From positions 1 through 64,000 of the forward strand of contig CAIJNL010000005.1 in assembly GCA_903822005.1 (NCBI GenBank): DNA of 64,000 nt, given 5' to 3'. This document shows, piece by piece, positions 43,614 to 53,210 of this stretch. The stretch is from an uncultured Nitrospiraceae bacterium. Lineage in GTDB: Bacteria; Nitrospirota; Thermodesulfovibrionia; Thermodesulfovibrionales; Dissulfurispiraceae. A program made the translations under genes and the position numbers. Under the pieces are notes generated by a model. That model saw nothing but the letters and a program-made list of their open reading frames with translations, did not search any database and was not told the origin of the DNA. How positions within the stretch are numbered: position 1 is the stretch's first letter; every line of letters begins with the position of its first letter.

Positions 43614-43947
43614 AGATTTCAAACTCTACCTTGATGATATCCTGGAATCGACAAGCAGAATACTTGAATATTCGGGCGGAGCAACAATCGAAACCCTGCG
43701 GGCAGACAAAATGCGGCTCGACGCTATAGTAAGGAACCTCGAAATTATCGGCGAAGCATCCGGCAAATTACCGATCGAAATTAAAGACATATATCCCTCG
43801 ATCGAGTGGAAAAAGATAGCCAATTTTAGAAACCTGCTTGCGCATGAATATTTCGGCATTGATTACGAAATTCTCTGGGACATTATTAACAATAAAATAC
43901 CTCAACTTAAGCAGATTATTACAGATATTATTGATCAGACATCTTAG
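43606..43947 (+). CDS. hepT: HEPN-domain toxin (DUF86/HepT)
   Basis: This 113-residue protein carries the HEPN nuclease motif RNLLAHEYFGID (Arg-x4-His) near its C-terminus, and the DUF86/HepT pattern DAIVRNLEIIGEASGKLP. It should be a toxin RNase held in check by the upstream MNT protein. The Tyr in HEYFG is the usual AMP-accepting residue. The start overlaps the MNT stop, so the two are coupled. The pair is complete and probably functional. Confidence 0.92.
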   Translation: MPRDFKLYLDDILESTSRILEYSGGATIETLRADKMRLDAIVRNLEIIGEASGKLPIEIKDIYPSIEWKKIANFRNLLAHEYFGIDYEILWDIINNKIPQLKQIITDIIDQTS

Positions 43948-44217
43948 TTGCCTTGTGTCTCATTTATGAAACGACGGCAATGCTGATACTCGAATGCCTT
44001 TCCCTGGTCAAAAAGCCTTAAAATACCTCGCAAGTTTTTAGCCTGTGATATCAGGAATTGTCCGGCGAAGCATGAACCAGTACCAACAAAATAAATGGCC
44101 TTTTCTGAATTGTATTATTCAATGCCCTATGCTATCATGAAGCGAAATATCGGACATAACCTGCAAGGCATATTGATTGTCAGCCGCATAATACAATAAT
44201 TCACAAGGAGCAATGGC

Positions 44218-45012
44218 ATGGACATGGCCGGGAAAAAGAAAGACTGTGCTGTCCGCATCAGGCAACGCTTTGGGTTGGCTGAGGTGCCTGTTATTCAGGT
44301 AGTTCGAAACAATCTGGTCGTACTGGCTGATGGTTGGAGTTACAAGATAGCATTTCCCGATGGAGCTGTCGAATTGCCTGATAAGTACTGTTATGATGTT
44401 TTCTTTGATTCGCCCGGCAATCCAAAGAACCCGATTGAAGTGCTCCGCCATGAGTATCCGCAGCTGTTTTACGATGCCGACAAAAATGCGGGCTTCGAGA
44501 CAGATGTCACAGAGGTTCGCGCAACATTGGGCAGTGTTTGCATATCAGCCGGCTTCAACTGGACCATATCCGGAACAATCCGCGGGACGGACAAAATGTT
44601 TTGCGCTGTTCTTTATGTTTACACACGCGAACTATTTCGTTCCTGCGGCATTGCAGGACTGTTGAAAAAAGATGAGATTGAACTGGCAGCAGAGCGGGGG
44701 TGCAGTTTTATCCAGACATGGCACAAAAAAGACAACCCTAACTTCTATGCAGCAATTGCGCCCGGGCTGAAGGAAGATTTCTTTTTGTATCACGGTTCAA
44801 ACGCAGGAGGCGAGGAGTATGAAGAATCCGAGTATATTCATCTTCGCAAGTATCTGGACGGGCAGTCTTTCTCGTCCAGGGTACAGTTCGGGGGCCGCAG
44901 CCAGAAGCTGATAAGCCCCCGGGACAATGCAAAGATATCCGAGTTGTTCCGGACAACCAGCGAGGAGTATCCCGGCATGCTGGTGAAAGCCGTATCGAAA
45001 CCGGAAGATTAG
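44218..45012 (+). CDS. Protein with a GNAT-like C-terminal half, unknown
   Basis: The 264-residue protein has no signal peptide. Residues about 130-185 look like a GNAT acetyltransferase core: YTRELFRSCGIAGLLKKDEIE, then GCSFIQTWHKKDNPNFYAAI, the usual order of the acetyl-CoA loop and following helix. The substrate cannot be inferred. The N-terminal half resembles no family I recognise. AAGGAG lies upstream of the ATG. It is followed directly by the isoprenylcysteine-methyltransferase-like gene. Confidence 0.65.
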   Translation: MDMAGKKKDCAVRIRQRFGLAEVPVIQVVRNNLVVLADGWSYKIAFPDGAVELPDKYCYDVFFDSPGNPKNPIEVLRHEYPQLFYDADKNAGFETDVTEVRATLGSVCISAGFNWTISGTIRGTDKMFCAVLYVYTRELFRSCGIAGLLKKDEIELAAERGCSFIQTWHKKDNPNFYAAIAPGLKEDFFLYHGSNAGGEEYEESEYIHLRKYLDGQSFSSRVQFGGRSQKLISPRDNAKISELFRTTSEEYPGMLVKAVSKPED

Positions 45013-45054
45013 TTGCAAAGATCTCAAAACCCAGATCGAAAGGAGAGGTTCCTG

Positions 45055-45522
45055 ATGACTGTCACTAGACTTAAAAAAATATTTGGCATCGGTCCGCTCG
45101 GGGCGATTATCAGCTTTGTGCTGTTGATGACAGCCGTCTGGGTAGACCGCGCATTGGGGCATTCAGCGATATTGGCAGATCCGGCGCCCTTAAAAGTTGC
45201 CGGCGGGGCGCTTGCCGTCATCGGAATGGGGCTGTATTTATGGGGCTTGTGGACCATCCGGAACTGGTGGTCCAGGGACATGCTCTGCACAGGGGGGCCT
45301 TTCAGGTGGTTTCGTCACCCTATGTACGCCGCATGGATAACTTTTATATTGCCGGCCGTGGCCCTGTATTTAAATTCATGGATTATCCTGCTGTTTGCGG
45401 TCTTATTACATCCAATCTGGCACAGGCTTGTCACCTATGAAGAAAAAATGATGCTCGATAAATTTGGAGACGAGTATCGCGCATATATGACACGAACAGG
45501 CAGGTTTGTCCCGCGGATCTGA
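45055..45522 (+). CDS. Isoprenylcysteine carboxyl methyltransferase-like membrane protein
   Basis: This 155-residue protein with four helices has the ICMT/PEMT-like C-terminal region: GPFRWFRHPMYAAW, and EEKMMLDKFGDEYRAYMTRTGRFVP. These membrane methyltransferases use S-adenosylmethionine; in bacteria the substrate (lipid, isoprenoid or amine) is mostly unknown. I chose the ATG at 45055, because AGGAGAGG lies just upstream. It follows the GNAT-like gene. Confidence 0.85.
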   Translation: MTVTRLKKIFGIGPLGAIISFVLLMTAVWVDRALGHSAILADPAPLKVAGGALAVIGMGLYLWGLWTIRNWWSRDMLCTGGPFRWFRHPMYAAWITFILPAVALYLNSWIILLFAVLLHPIWHRLVTYEEKMMLDKFGDEYRAYMTRTGRFVPRI

Positions 45523-45524
45523 AA

Positions 45525-45701
45525 TCATGATTTGTCGATCTTTATTGCCTTGTCGATCAGCATAACGGGTATATCATCTTGTATCGGGTACTTCAACTTG
45601 CAGGCATTGCAGATGAGGAAGTATTCTGCCTCTTTGTAAACAAGATCGCCCTTGCATTTCGGGCATACAAGTATTTCGAGCAACTCCTTGTCCAGCGCCA
45701 T
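45525..45701 (-). CDS. Trm112-family zinc-ribbon protein
   Basis: This 58-residue protein translates to MALDKELLEILVCPKCKGDL with two CxxC pairs (CPKC and CNAC), the Trm112 zinc ribbon. Eukaryotic Trm112 activates methyltransferases; bacterial forms (YcaR-like) have an unknown partner. Its start codon directly abuts the gltX stop (TAAATG), so the two are probably translated together. The short length and single domain are typical of the bacterial family. Confidence 0.88.
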   Translation of the reverse strand: MALDKELLEILVCPKCKGDLVYKEAEYFLICNACKLKYPIQDDIPVMLIDKAIKIDKS

Positions 45702-47123
45702 TTATCCGCCGCCGATTGCTTTGTCCAGGCGTCTTAATACTTTGTCTTTTCCGACTATCTCAAAGACCTCAAATATGCCGGGACTTGCCGTGCCGCCGGT
45801 GATCGCCACCCTTGCGGGCTGGGCCAGACTGCCAAGTTTGGTGCCCGCTTTCCCGACTATCGCGCCAAATGTTTTTTCGATCTCCTGCGCGCTGAAATCA
45901 GAGAGCTCTGCAAGCGCATTTCTGAGATCAGCAAGCAGCTTCAGGCCCTCAGGCTTCATGAACTTCTCCTTGGCCTTGGGATCGATCTCGACCTTATCAG
46001 CCAGATAATAGGTCATCGAATGCGCCAGCTCTACCAGCGTATGCGCGCGTTCGCGAAGGGTATATACTGCCTTTGCCAGCCAATGCATATCCGGCACAGT
46101 GCCATCAGCAATTAACCCTGACTTCTCAAGGAAAGGCAGGACCAGTTCGGCCAGTTTTTCAGCCGAAGTATTTATCATATACTGGCTGTTCAGCCATATC
46201 AGTTTTTCGGGGTTGAATACAGCCGCGGAAGACCCCACGTTATCAAACGAAAAATATTTGACGAGTTCTTCGATAGTAAATATCTCCTGATCACCGTGTG
46301 ACCATCCGAGCCGGACCAGGTAGTTCACAAGCGCTTCGGGCAGGTATCCCATGTCTTTGTACGCCATTACCGAAGTCGCCCCATGTCTCTTGCTCAGTCT
46401 CGATTTGTCGGCCCCGAGTATCATAGGCAGATGGCCGAATTTAGGCGGCTCCCATCCAAAGGCGAGGTAGATATGGAGCTGCTTTGGCGTATTGTTCACA
46501 TGGTCGTCGCCCCTGATCACATGGGTAATTTTCATGTCGATATCGTCCACTACTACCACGAAATTATATGTCGGCGAGCCGTCAGAGCGCAGAATGATCA
46601 TGTCATCGAGCAGGCTGTTGTCGAATTCGATCCTGCCCTTGATCATGTCGTCCAGCACGGTCGTTCCATCCTGCGGCATCATAAAACGCACGGCGAAGGG
46701 CTTTTCGGACGACTGGGCCGTCAGATTTCGTGGCAGATTTCGGCACCTGCCGTCATATTTAGGGTTTTTGCCTTCGGCCAGGGCCTGTTCCCTTCTCTGT
46801 TCAAGCTCCTCCGGGGTACAATAACAGCGGTAGGCCTTGCCCTGGGCCAAAAGGCGGTCAACATAGCTCCTGTATATGTCGAACCTGGCGGTCTGCCTGA
46901 AAGGCCCCTCATCCAGGTCGAGCCCAAGCCACTTCATACCCTCAATAATGGCCTGGATGTACTCGTCGGTGGAACGGGAAGTGTCGGTATCCTCTATCCT
47001 GAGGATGAAGGTCCCGCCATGGTGGCGGGCAAATAGCCAGTTAAAGAGGGCGGTCCTTGCTCCGCCGATATGCAGATGCCCTGTTGGGCTGGGCGCGAAT
47101 CTCACCCGTACGGAGTCGTTCAC
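45702..47123 (-). CDS. gltX: Glutamyl-tRNA synthetase
   Basis: The enzyme joins glutamate to tRNA-Glu. The HIGH-type motif SPTGHLHIGGART lies at the N-terminus, and KSRLSKRHG is the KMSKS-type loop. The 473 residues fit a bacterial GluRS (type I). I chose the GTG at 47123, because AGGGAGG lies upstream; the frame is open earlier without a good site. It runs opposite to rpsO-pnp with a shared 190-bp upstream region, and is followed by trm112. Confidence 0.95.
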   Translation of the reverse strand: MNDSVRVRFAPSPTGHLHIGGARTALFNWLFARHHGGTFILRIEDTDTSRSTDEYIQAIIEGMKWLGLDLDEGPFRQTARFDIYRSYVDRLLAQGKAYRCYCTPEELEQRREQALAEGKNPKYDGRCRNLPRNLTAQSSEKPFAVRFMMPQDGTTVLDDMIKGRIEFDNSLLDDMIILRSDGSPTYNFVVVVDDIDMKITHVIRGDDHVNNTPKQLHIYLAFGWEPPKFGHLPMILGADKSRLSKRHGATSVMAYKDMGYLPEALVNYLVRLGWSHGDQEIFTIEELVKYFSFDNVGSSAAVFNPEKLIWLNSQYMINTSAEKLAELVLPFLEKSGLIADGTVPDMHWLAKAVYTLRERAHTLVELAHSMTYYLADKVEIDPKAKEKFMKPEGLKLLADLRNALAELSDFSAQEIEKTFGAIVGKAGTKLGSLAQPARVAITGGTASPGIFEVFEIVGKDKVLRRLDKAIGGG

Positions 47124-47314
47124 ATAAACCTCCCTGAAATATAAAGTGAATTTCATAATAACTGATCGGGACGGATCGATTCAAGGAGGTCTCGGGAGCC
47201 TTTACAGGGCTGAAGCGCATATGTTAGTCTATGAGTCTAAAAATGTGCCCATATGGGCAGTTGTTAGTATCCGCTGTAAATTGAGGATATCATAATAGGA
47301 AAGGTGGTGAGCAC

Positions 47315-47581
47315 ATGTTCGATACGCTTAAGAAGAAAGAGATTATCGATGCTTACAAGATTCATCCGACAGATACAGGTTCTTCCGAGGTGCAGGTGGC
47401 CCTGCTCAGCGAAAGGATAACGTATCTGACCGAACACTTCAAGACCCATTCCAAGGACCATCATTCGAGGAGAGGCCTTTTGAAACTCGTCGCGAAGAGA
47501 AAGAAGCATCTGAATTATCTGAAACAATCTGATAAAGCCCACTATGCCGATGTCATAGGGCGTCTCGGCCTGAGGAAGTAG
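47315..47581 (+). CDS. rpsO: 30S ribosomal protein S15
   Basis: The 88-residue protein contains [21 protein letters not shown] and the conserved [23 protein letters not shown]. It binds 16S rRNA and the order rpsO-pnp is conserved across bacteria. GGTGGTGAG lies upstream of the ATG. Its mRNA leader (47157-47314) is a usual site of autoregulation by S15; I see no clear pseudoknot here. Confidence 0.97.
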   Translation: MFDTLKKKEIIDAYKIHPTDTGSSEVQVALLSERITYLTEHFKTHSKDHHSRRGLLKLVAKRKKHLNYLKQSDKAHYADVIGRLGLRK

Positions 47582-47639
47582 TATTCTCATTCAATGCACG
47601 GAACAGAATTAAAGCGCAAGGAGATATAAAACGAATTTC

Positions 47640-49766
47640 ATGACAAGTGTAGAACTGGAGATCAAGGGCAAGAGGCTGATTATTGAGACAGGTCAGATGG
47701 CGAGGCAATCGGACGGATCGGTTGTCGTTAAGTATGGAGATACTGTTGTTCTGGCAACCGCGGTAGCCAGCAAAACAGCGAGGGAAGGGCTAGATTTTTT
47801 CCCTCTTACTATAGATTATCAGGAAAAGACATATGCTGCCGGAAAGATCCCCGGAGGTTTTTTCAAGCGCGAGGGCAGGCCGTCTGAAAAAGAGGTCCTT
47901 ACTTCGCGACTTATAGACCGTCCCATGCGGCCGCTTTTCCCCGCGGGTTTTTATTGTGAGACCCAGGGCATAGCGCAGGTCCTTTCCTATGGCACCGAAA
48001 ATGTAGCAGACATGCTCGGCATTATCGGCATATCTGCAGCCATTCATATTTCAAACATACCTTTTGGCGGCCCTGTCGCTGCGGTAAGGGTTGGAAAGAT
48101 TGATGGAGAGCTTATAATCAATCCCGAAGTGGCTGAAATCGACAGCCTTGAGCTGAACCTGGTTGTGGCAGGCACAGAGGACGCGGTGATTATGGTCGAA
48201 GGCGGCGGCGCAGAGGTTTCGGAAGAAGCCCTGCTTGAGGCCATAGATTTTGCCCATCAGCAGATCAAAAAGATCGTAGCGGTCCAAAATGAGCTTAGGG
48301 CAAAGGCAGGCAAGGAAAAGAGGCCGGTCCCGCCGGTGGTCGAGTATGCGGAACTGACCGCAGAGGTCAGGAAATTCGCGTCCGGCAAGATCCAGGAAGC
48401 CATACAGATACCGGGCAAGCATGTGCGCCAGGGAGCGCTCGATGTTATCCTTGCCGATACTGTTAAGCTTTTCAACACTCCGGATAATGCCGCCAAATTC
48501 AAGGGCAATGCGGACAAGGACCTTACGCGGGACATCGCGAATATTTTCGATGACTATGAAAACGAGATCGTCAGGAATACGATCCTGAATGACGGCGTCA
48601 GGGCAGACGGAAGAAAACCGGATGAGATAAGGCAGATCAGCTGCCATATGGGGCTGCTCCCCAGGGTGCATGGCTCGGCCCTGTTCATCAGAGGCGAGAC
48701 ACAGGCCCTTGTCGCCACCACGCTCGGGACCTCCGATGACGAACAGAAGATAGATTCCCTTGATGGGGAAATATATAAAAAATTCATGCTGCATTACAAC
48801 TTCCCCCCGTTCAGCGTGGGAGAGGTCAAGCCGCTGCGCTCACCCGGCAGGCGCGAGATCGGTCATGGCGCCCTTGCAGAGCGCGCGATAAAGTATGTAC
48901 TGCCGACCAAAGAGGTTTTTCCATATACGATAAGGCTCGTATCCGACATCCTGGAATCAAACGGTTCCTCCTCAATGGCAACTGTATGCGGAGGTACACT
49001 TTCACTTATGGATGCAGGAGTTCCGATCAGCGCGCCCGTGGCCGGTATTGCCATGGGTCTGATTAAAGAGGGTGACAAGGTCGTAGTCCTGACCGACATC
49101 CTCGGGCTGGAAGACCATCTGGGCGATATGGATTTCAAGGTCGCGGGAACCACGAAGGGCATCACCGCTTTTCAGATGGACCTGAAGATCAGGGGCGTAA
49201 GCAGCGAAATACTAAGAAAGGCCCTTGAGCAGGCCAAAAACGGCAGGCTCCATATACTTGGCAAGATGGCGGAAGCAATGCCCGTTGTTAGGGACAATCT
49301 CTCTCCTCATGCGCCTCGCATATACACCATGCATATCAAGCCCGATAAGATAAGGGAAGTGATAGGAAGCGGCGGCAAGGTCATACGCGGCATTGTAGAG
49401 CAGACCGGCTGCAAGATAGATATTGATGACAGCGGCGCTATCAACATAGCCTCCAGCGACGAGGAGTCGGCAAAAAAAGCGATAGAGATCATCACCGGCA
49501 TCATTGCAGAGGCGGAGCTCAACAAGGTTTACAAGGGCAAGGTTGTCAGGATTGCGGACTTCGGCGCCTTTGTAGAAATATTGCCCGGGACCGACGGACT
49601 GCTGCATATCTCGCAGATCTCCGACAAGCGGATAGCCAAGGTCACCGACGAACTGAATATGGGAGACGAGATCATGGTCAAGGTTATCGAGATAGATAAC
49701 CAGGGCCGAATCAGGCTCAGCCGCAAAGAGGTCCTCAAGGACCAGCAGGGCGGCCAGCAAGCGTAA
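47640..49766 (+). CDS. pnp: Polyribonucleotide nucleotidyltransferase
   Basis: PNPase degrades RNA from the 3' end with phosphate. Two RNase PH-like halves ([15 protein letters not shown] in the second) are followed by a KH domain ([18 protein letters not shown]) and an S1 domain ([17 protein letters not shown]). The 708 residues are normal. The nearest Shine-Dalgarno-like AAGGAGA lies 16 nt upstream of the ATG at 47640. It is followed by a strong terminator at 49772. Confidence 0.97.
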   Translation: MTSVELEIKGKRLIIETGQMARQSDGSVVVKYGDTVVLATAVASKTAREGLDFFPLTIDYQEKTYAAGKIPGGFFKREGRPSEKEVLTSRLIDRPMRPLFPAGFYCETQGIAQVLSYGTENVADMLGIIGISAAIHISNIPFGGPVAAVRVGKIDGELIINPEVAEIDSLELNLVVAGTEDAVIMVEGGGAEVSEEALLEAIDFAHQQIKKIVAVQNELRAKAGKEKRPVPPVVEYAELTAEVRKFASGKIQEAIQIPGKHVRQGALDVILADTVKLFNTPDNAAKFKGNADKDLTRDIANIFDDYENEIVRNTILNDGVRADGRKPDEIRQISCHMGLLPRVHGSALFIRGETQALVATTLGTSDDEQKIDSLDGEIYKKFMLHYNFPPFSVGEVKPLRSPGRREIGHGALAERAIKYVLPTKEVFPYTIRLVSDILESNGSSSMATVCGGTLSLMDAGVPISAPVAGIAMGLIKEGDKVVVLTDILGLEDHLGDMDFKVAGTTKGITAFQMDLKIRGVSSEILRKALEQAKNGRLHILGKMAEAMPVVRDNLSPHAPRIYTMHIKPDKIREVIGSGGKVIRGIVEQTGCKIDIDDSGAINIASSDEESAKKAIEIITGIIAEAELNKVYKGKVVRIADFGAFVEILPGTDGLLHISQISDKRIAKVTDELNMGDEIMVKVIEIDNQGRIRLSRKEVLKDQQGGQQA

Positions 49767-49771
49767 CGGCA

Positions 49772-49808
49772 AACGGACATGCCAAAACAGGCATGTCCGT
49801 TTTTTTTC
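49772..49808 (+). terminator. Rho-independent terminator of the rpsO-pnp operon
   Basis: Stem AACGGACATGCC (49772-49783) and GGCATGTCCGTT (49790-49801) with a six-base loop, followed by an eight-T run. Confidence 0.95.
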
Positions 49809-49838
49809 TTAATCTGATTTACCACCTGCCGGAGACTT

Positions 49839-51083
49839 ATGTTTACTAAAAAATTTCTTGATAACGGCATGCCTGTTGTAATGGAGCAGGTTAAGAGCTC
49901 CCGGTCCTTTATTATAGGCATTTGGGTAAAGGTCGGCTCACGCCACGAAAAGCCCGAACAGAACGGCATCTCGCATTTCCTTGAACATATGTTTTTTAAG
50001 GGCACCAAAAAACGAGCGGCCAGGGACATTGCCGTCAAAATAGACAGCCTGGGCGGCGATATCAACGCATTCACCTCGCGGGAACAGACAGCTTTTTATG
50101 TGAAGGTGCTCGACGAGTATGTTGACAGGGGCATCGAACTGCTTACAGATATCTTTCTCCATTCCACCTTTCCTGCAGACGAGATCGAAAAGGAAAAGGG
50201 CGTTATAAAGGAAGAGATTAAGATGGTCGAGGACACGCCGGACGATTATGTGCATGATCTCTTCAGCAGGAACATGTGGGGAGACACAGGGCTGGGACAG
50301 CCTGTGCTCGGACGCCGCGAGACGATCAAGTCTTTTACAAGGGAAGATCTGGTCTCCCATGTAAGGAAATATTACGGCACAACTGACACGGTAATATCAT
50401 GTGCCGGCAATTTCGAGGCCGAGTATGTGCTTGGCCGCCTCAACCACTTTTTTGGCAGCCTCAGGAGCGGGTCCGAGCCCGAGACATTTGCTCCCCCGGC
50501 ATTCACAAACAGCCTGGATATCCATACCAAAGACCTTTCCGAGGCCCATATATGCATGGGCATTGAAGGGCTGCCGTATTCCAGCTCAGATCGTTACGCC
50601 ATATCCCTGTTAAATACCATACTCGGATCGAGCGTCAGTTCGAGGCTCTACCAGGAAGTTAGGGAAAAAAAGGGTTATGCTTACAGCATTTATTCATTCC
50701 TCTCTTCATATCTTGACGCTGGGTTCTGGGCCGTATACGCAGGAACGGGCCGCAAAAAAGCTGCCACGGTTGCGGAGCTTATCATCAAGGAACTTTCCAA
50801 TCTCCATAATACTCTCGCCGAGGAAGAATTACGGCGGGCCAAGGACCAGCTCAAGGGGAATCTCGTTCTTGCGCTTGAATCCGTGAGCAGCAAGATGCAG
50901 AGCAATGTGCGCCAGCAGATTTATTACGGAAGGCATTTTTCGCAGCAGGAGATGATGAACAGGATTGAGGCGGTAAGCCTTGGTCATGCCAGGGACCTTG
51001 CTGCCAGGCTGATCAGCAGCCGGCCCATCAGCCTTACGGTTCTGGGGCCTGTGAGCAGCGAAGATTTCAGGGGATTGCTCTAA
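49839..51083 (+). CDS. M16-family processing peptidase
   Basis: This cytoplasmic-looking peptidase of 414 residues has the inverted zinc motif HFLEHMFFKGT (HxxEH) and a downstream Glu (EEIKMVED), the active M16B pattern. Its position after pnp is conserved in many bacteria (ymxG type). It has no signal peptide. It starts at the first ATG after the terminator with GGAG upstream. recN follows. Confidence 0.92.
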   Translation: MFTKKFLDNGMPVVMEQVKSSRSFIIGIWVKVGSRHEKPEQNGISHFLEHMFFKGTKKRAARDIAVKIDSLGGDINAFTSREQTAFYVKVLDEYVDRGIELLTDIFLHSTFPADEIEKEKGVIKEEIKMVEDTPDDYVHDLFSRNMWGDTGLGQPVLGRRETIKSFTREDLVSHVRKYYGTTDTVISCAGNFEAEYVLGRLNHFFGSLRSGSEPETFAPPAFTNSLDIHTKDLSEAHICMGIEGLPYSSSDRYAISLLNTILGSSVSSRLYQEVREKKGYAYSIYSFLSSYLDAGFWAVYAGTGRKKAATVAELIIKELSNLHNTLAEEELRRAKDQLKGNLVLALESVSSKMQSNVRQQIYYGRHFSQQEMMNRIEAVSLGHARDLAARLISSRPISLTVLGPVSSEDFRGLL

Positions 51084-51205
51084 GCCAGCTGTATCAGGCA
51101 ATATAATCCATATGCCGCTTTGAGTGGCATGGCCGGATGACTAAAAAAATAAAAAACAGAGCGTCCTGGTTGCGGATTATCGGTCTGTTTTCAGGGGTTT
51201 GATCC

Positions 51206-52912
51206 ATGCTTCGCGAACTGCGCATTAAAGACTTTACCATCATAGACGACCTCTCGATCATGTTGGGACAGGGCTTCAATGTCCTGACAGGCGAGACGGG
51301 TGCGGGTAAATCCATAATCGTTGATGCTCTCGGGCTGCTGCTCGGCGAAAAGGCATCGCCGGACCTTATAAGGACCGGCTGCGCCGAGGCGCGGGTTGAG
51401 GCATATTTCGATCCGGCTGATATCCCGGCGCTCGCGGACCTGAGCATTGACGGAAATGACGGCATTATACTCCGCCGGCTGCTCTCCGCAAAAGGCAAGG
51501 GGCGGGCTTATATCAATGATACTGCTGTAAGTCTTCAGACCATAGCAAATATCGGCAAGGAACTGGTAGACATACATGGCCAGCACGAGCACCAGGGCCT
51601 GCTGAAAAAAGATAGCCACCTCGCGTTCGTAGACTTTTTCGGCGGGTTTTCTCTGGAGACTGCGGCCTTACAGTCTCTCTATAAAGAGATAGCGGCGTTG
51701 AGAGAGAAGGTAACGCAGACAAATGACAGGATACGGGAACGCGGCCAGAAGATGGATTTTCTGCGTTTCCAGGTTGCCGAGATAGATTCTGCAGGACTCA
51801 AGGATGGAGAAAAGCATACCCTTGAAGATGAGCGGGCAGTGCTGATGCATGCAACAAAGCTCAGGGAATCTTCGGAGGCCGCATACGATATTCTCTACGG
51901 GGCCGAAGGGTCCACCCTGGTACAGCTCTCAAAGGCCGTGAATCTTGTCAGGGACATGTCGCACATAGACCGCGCTGCTGAAGAAGGACTGTCCCTTCTT
52001 CAGTCCGCCGAACCGCTTCTGGAAGACGCCTCAAACCTGCTGCGGAAGCTGAAAGAGACTTATGACATTGATCCCGGCAGACTGACCGAGGTTGATGACC
52101 GCCTCGATCTCATCAGAAAGCTCGAAAAGAAGTATGGCGAAGGCATCGAGGCGATTTTGCTGTACTGCTCCAGGGCACGGGAAGAGCTGCTGGGGCTGGA
52201 ACAGGCCGAGGAACAGAGGGAAGGTTACGAAAAAGAGCTTGCGGACAGGGAAACGCATCTCTCTGTTGCCGCTGAAGAATTATCAAAAAAGAGAATGGCC
52301 GCGGCAGGGAAAATGTCTGCACTCGTAATACAGGAGCTCAAGGAACTTGGGTTCCAGAAGGCGGACTTTGTTGTGGACATCAGCCGGAGAAATTCTGTTG
52401 CCCCATCCGGCCTGGATGATGTGGAATTCCTTTTTTCCGCGAACCCCGGCGAGCCTCCCAGGCCGCTGGTCAAGATCGCATCGGGCGGTGAACTTTCGCG
52501 CATCATGCTGGGGCTTAAATGCCTTGAGATAGAAAGGCCGGACACCGAGCAGGCCAAAGTCTCCGGGGAATCCGGAGATGCAGACCGTTCGCCGCGCACG
52601 CTTATATTTGACGAGGTTGACGCGGGCATTGGAGGCGTTACTGCCCAGCATGTGGGCGCCAGGCTCAACAGTCTGGCGGGCAATTATCAGGTGCTTTGCA
52701 TCACGCATCTGCCCCAGATTGCTGCCAGGGCGGATACCCATCTCAGGGTCGAGAAGGAGCTTTCGCAGAAGGACGTAAAAGTCAGAGTGGTGGAGCTGAG
52801 CGGAGAAAAAAGACGCGAAGAGCTGGCCCGGATGCTCGGAGGCCGGATCACCGACAGGTCGCTTCAGCATGCGGAAGAGATGCTGGAGATTGACGGGCAG
52901 CGATCAGAGTGA
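51206..52912 (+). CDS. recN: DNA repair protein RecN
   Basis: This SMC-like ATPase acts in double-strand break repair. Walker A GETGAGKSIIVDALG lies near the N-terminus, two long coiled-coil segments are in the middle (about 160-360), and Walker B TLIFDEVDAGIGG lies near the C-terminus, preceded by the signature SGGELSRIMLGLK. The length (568 aa) is typical. It follows the M16 gene with a 120-bp gap. Confidence 0.95.
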   Translation: MLRELRIKDFTIIDDLSIMLGQGFNVLTGETGAGKSIIVDALGLLLGEKASPDLIRTGCAEARVEAYFDPADIPALADLSIDGNDGIILRRLLSAKGKGRAYINDTAVSLQTIANIGKELVDIHGQHEHQGLLKKDSHLAFVDFFGGFSLETAALQSLYKEIAALREKVTQTNDRIRERGQKMDFLRFQVAEIDSAGLKDGEKHTLEDERAVLMHATKLRESSEAAYDILYGAEGSTLVQLSKAVNLVRDMSHIDRAAEEGLSLLQSAEPLLEDASNLLRKLKETYDIDPGRLTEVDDRLDLIRKLEKKYGEGIEAILLYCSRAREELLGLEQAEEQREGYEKELADRETHLSVAAEELSKKRMAAAGKMSALVIQELKELGFQKADFVVDISRRNSVAPSGLDDVEFLFSANPGEPPRPLVKIASGGELSRIMLGLKCLEIERPDTEQAKVSGESGDADRSPRTLIFDEVDAGIGGVTAQHVGARLNSLAGNYQVLCITHLPQIAARADTHLRVEKELSQKDVKVRVVELSGEKRREELARMLGGRITDRSLQHAEEMLEIDGQRSE

Positions 52913-52973
52913 CCCTGACAGTTCCCTTTGACAAGCCGTAAAAAAATAATATCATATTTAATGAGAGGTGTTT

Positions 52974-53210
52974 GTGAGCGAAACAATAAAAAAGAAAATC
53001 AGCGGAAAAATAGAGATCGACCGTGAGGCCTGCAAGGGCTGCGGTTACTGCATAGAGGCATGCCCGAAAGGTGTAATCATTCTAGACACGCAGTTTAACA
53101 GCCTCGGTTTTTATCCGGCTGTAAACGCCCATGCCGAAAAGTGCACCGGTTGTGCCATATGCGCGCATGTCTGTCCCGACATCGCAATCGAAGTCTGGAA
53201 AGATGAATAA
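52974..53210 (+). CDS. 4Fe-4S ferredoxin, 2-oxoacid oxidoreductase delta-subunit type
   Basis: This 78-residue protein has two 4Fe-4S motifs: CKGCGYCIEACPKGVI and CTGCAICAHVCPDIAI, as in the delta subunit of 2-oxoacid:acceptor oxidoreductases (KorD/OorD-like). No alpha, beta or gamma subunit is in the window. I chose the GTG at 52974, because AGAGG lies five bases upstream; a GTG two codons earlier is possible. The 3' end overlaps the M16 gene by 8 nt. Confidence 0.88.
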   Translation: MSETIKKKISGKIEIDREACKGCGYCIEACPKGVIILDTQFNSLGFYPAVNAHAEKCTGCAICAHVCPDIAIEVWKDE

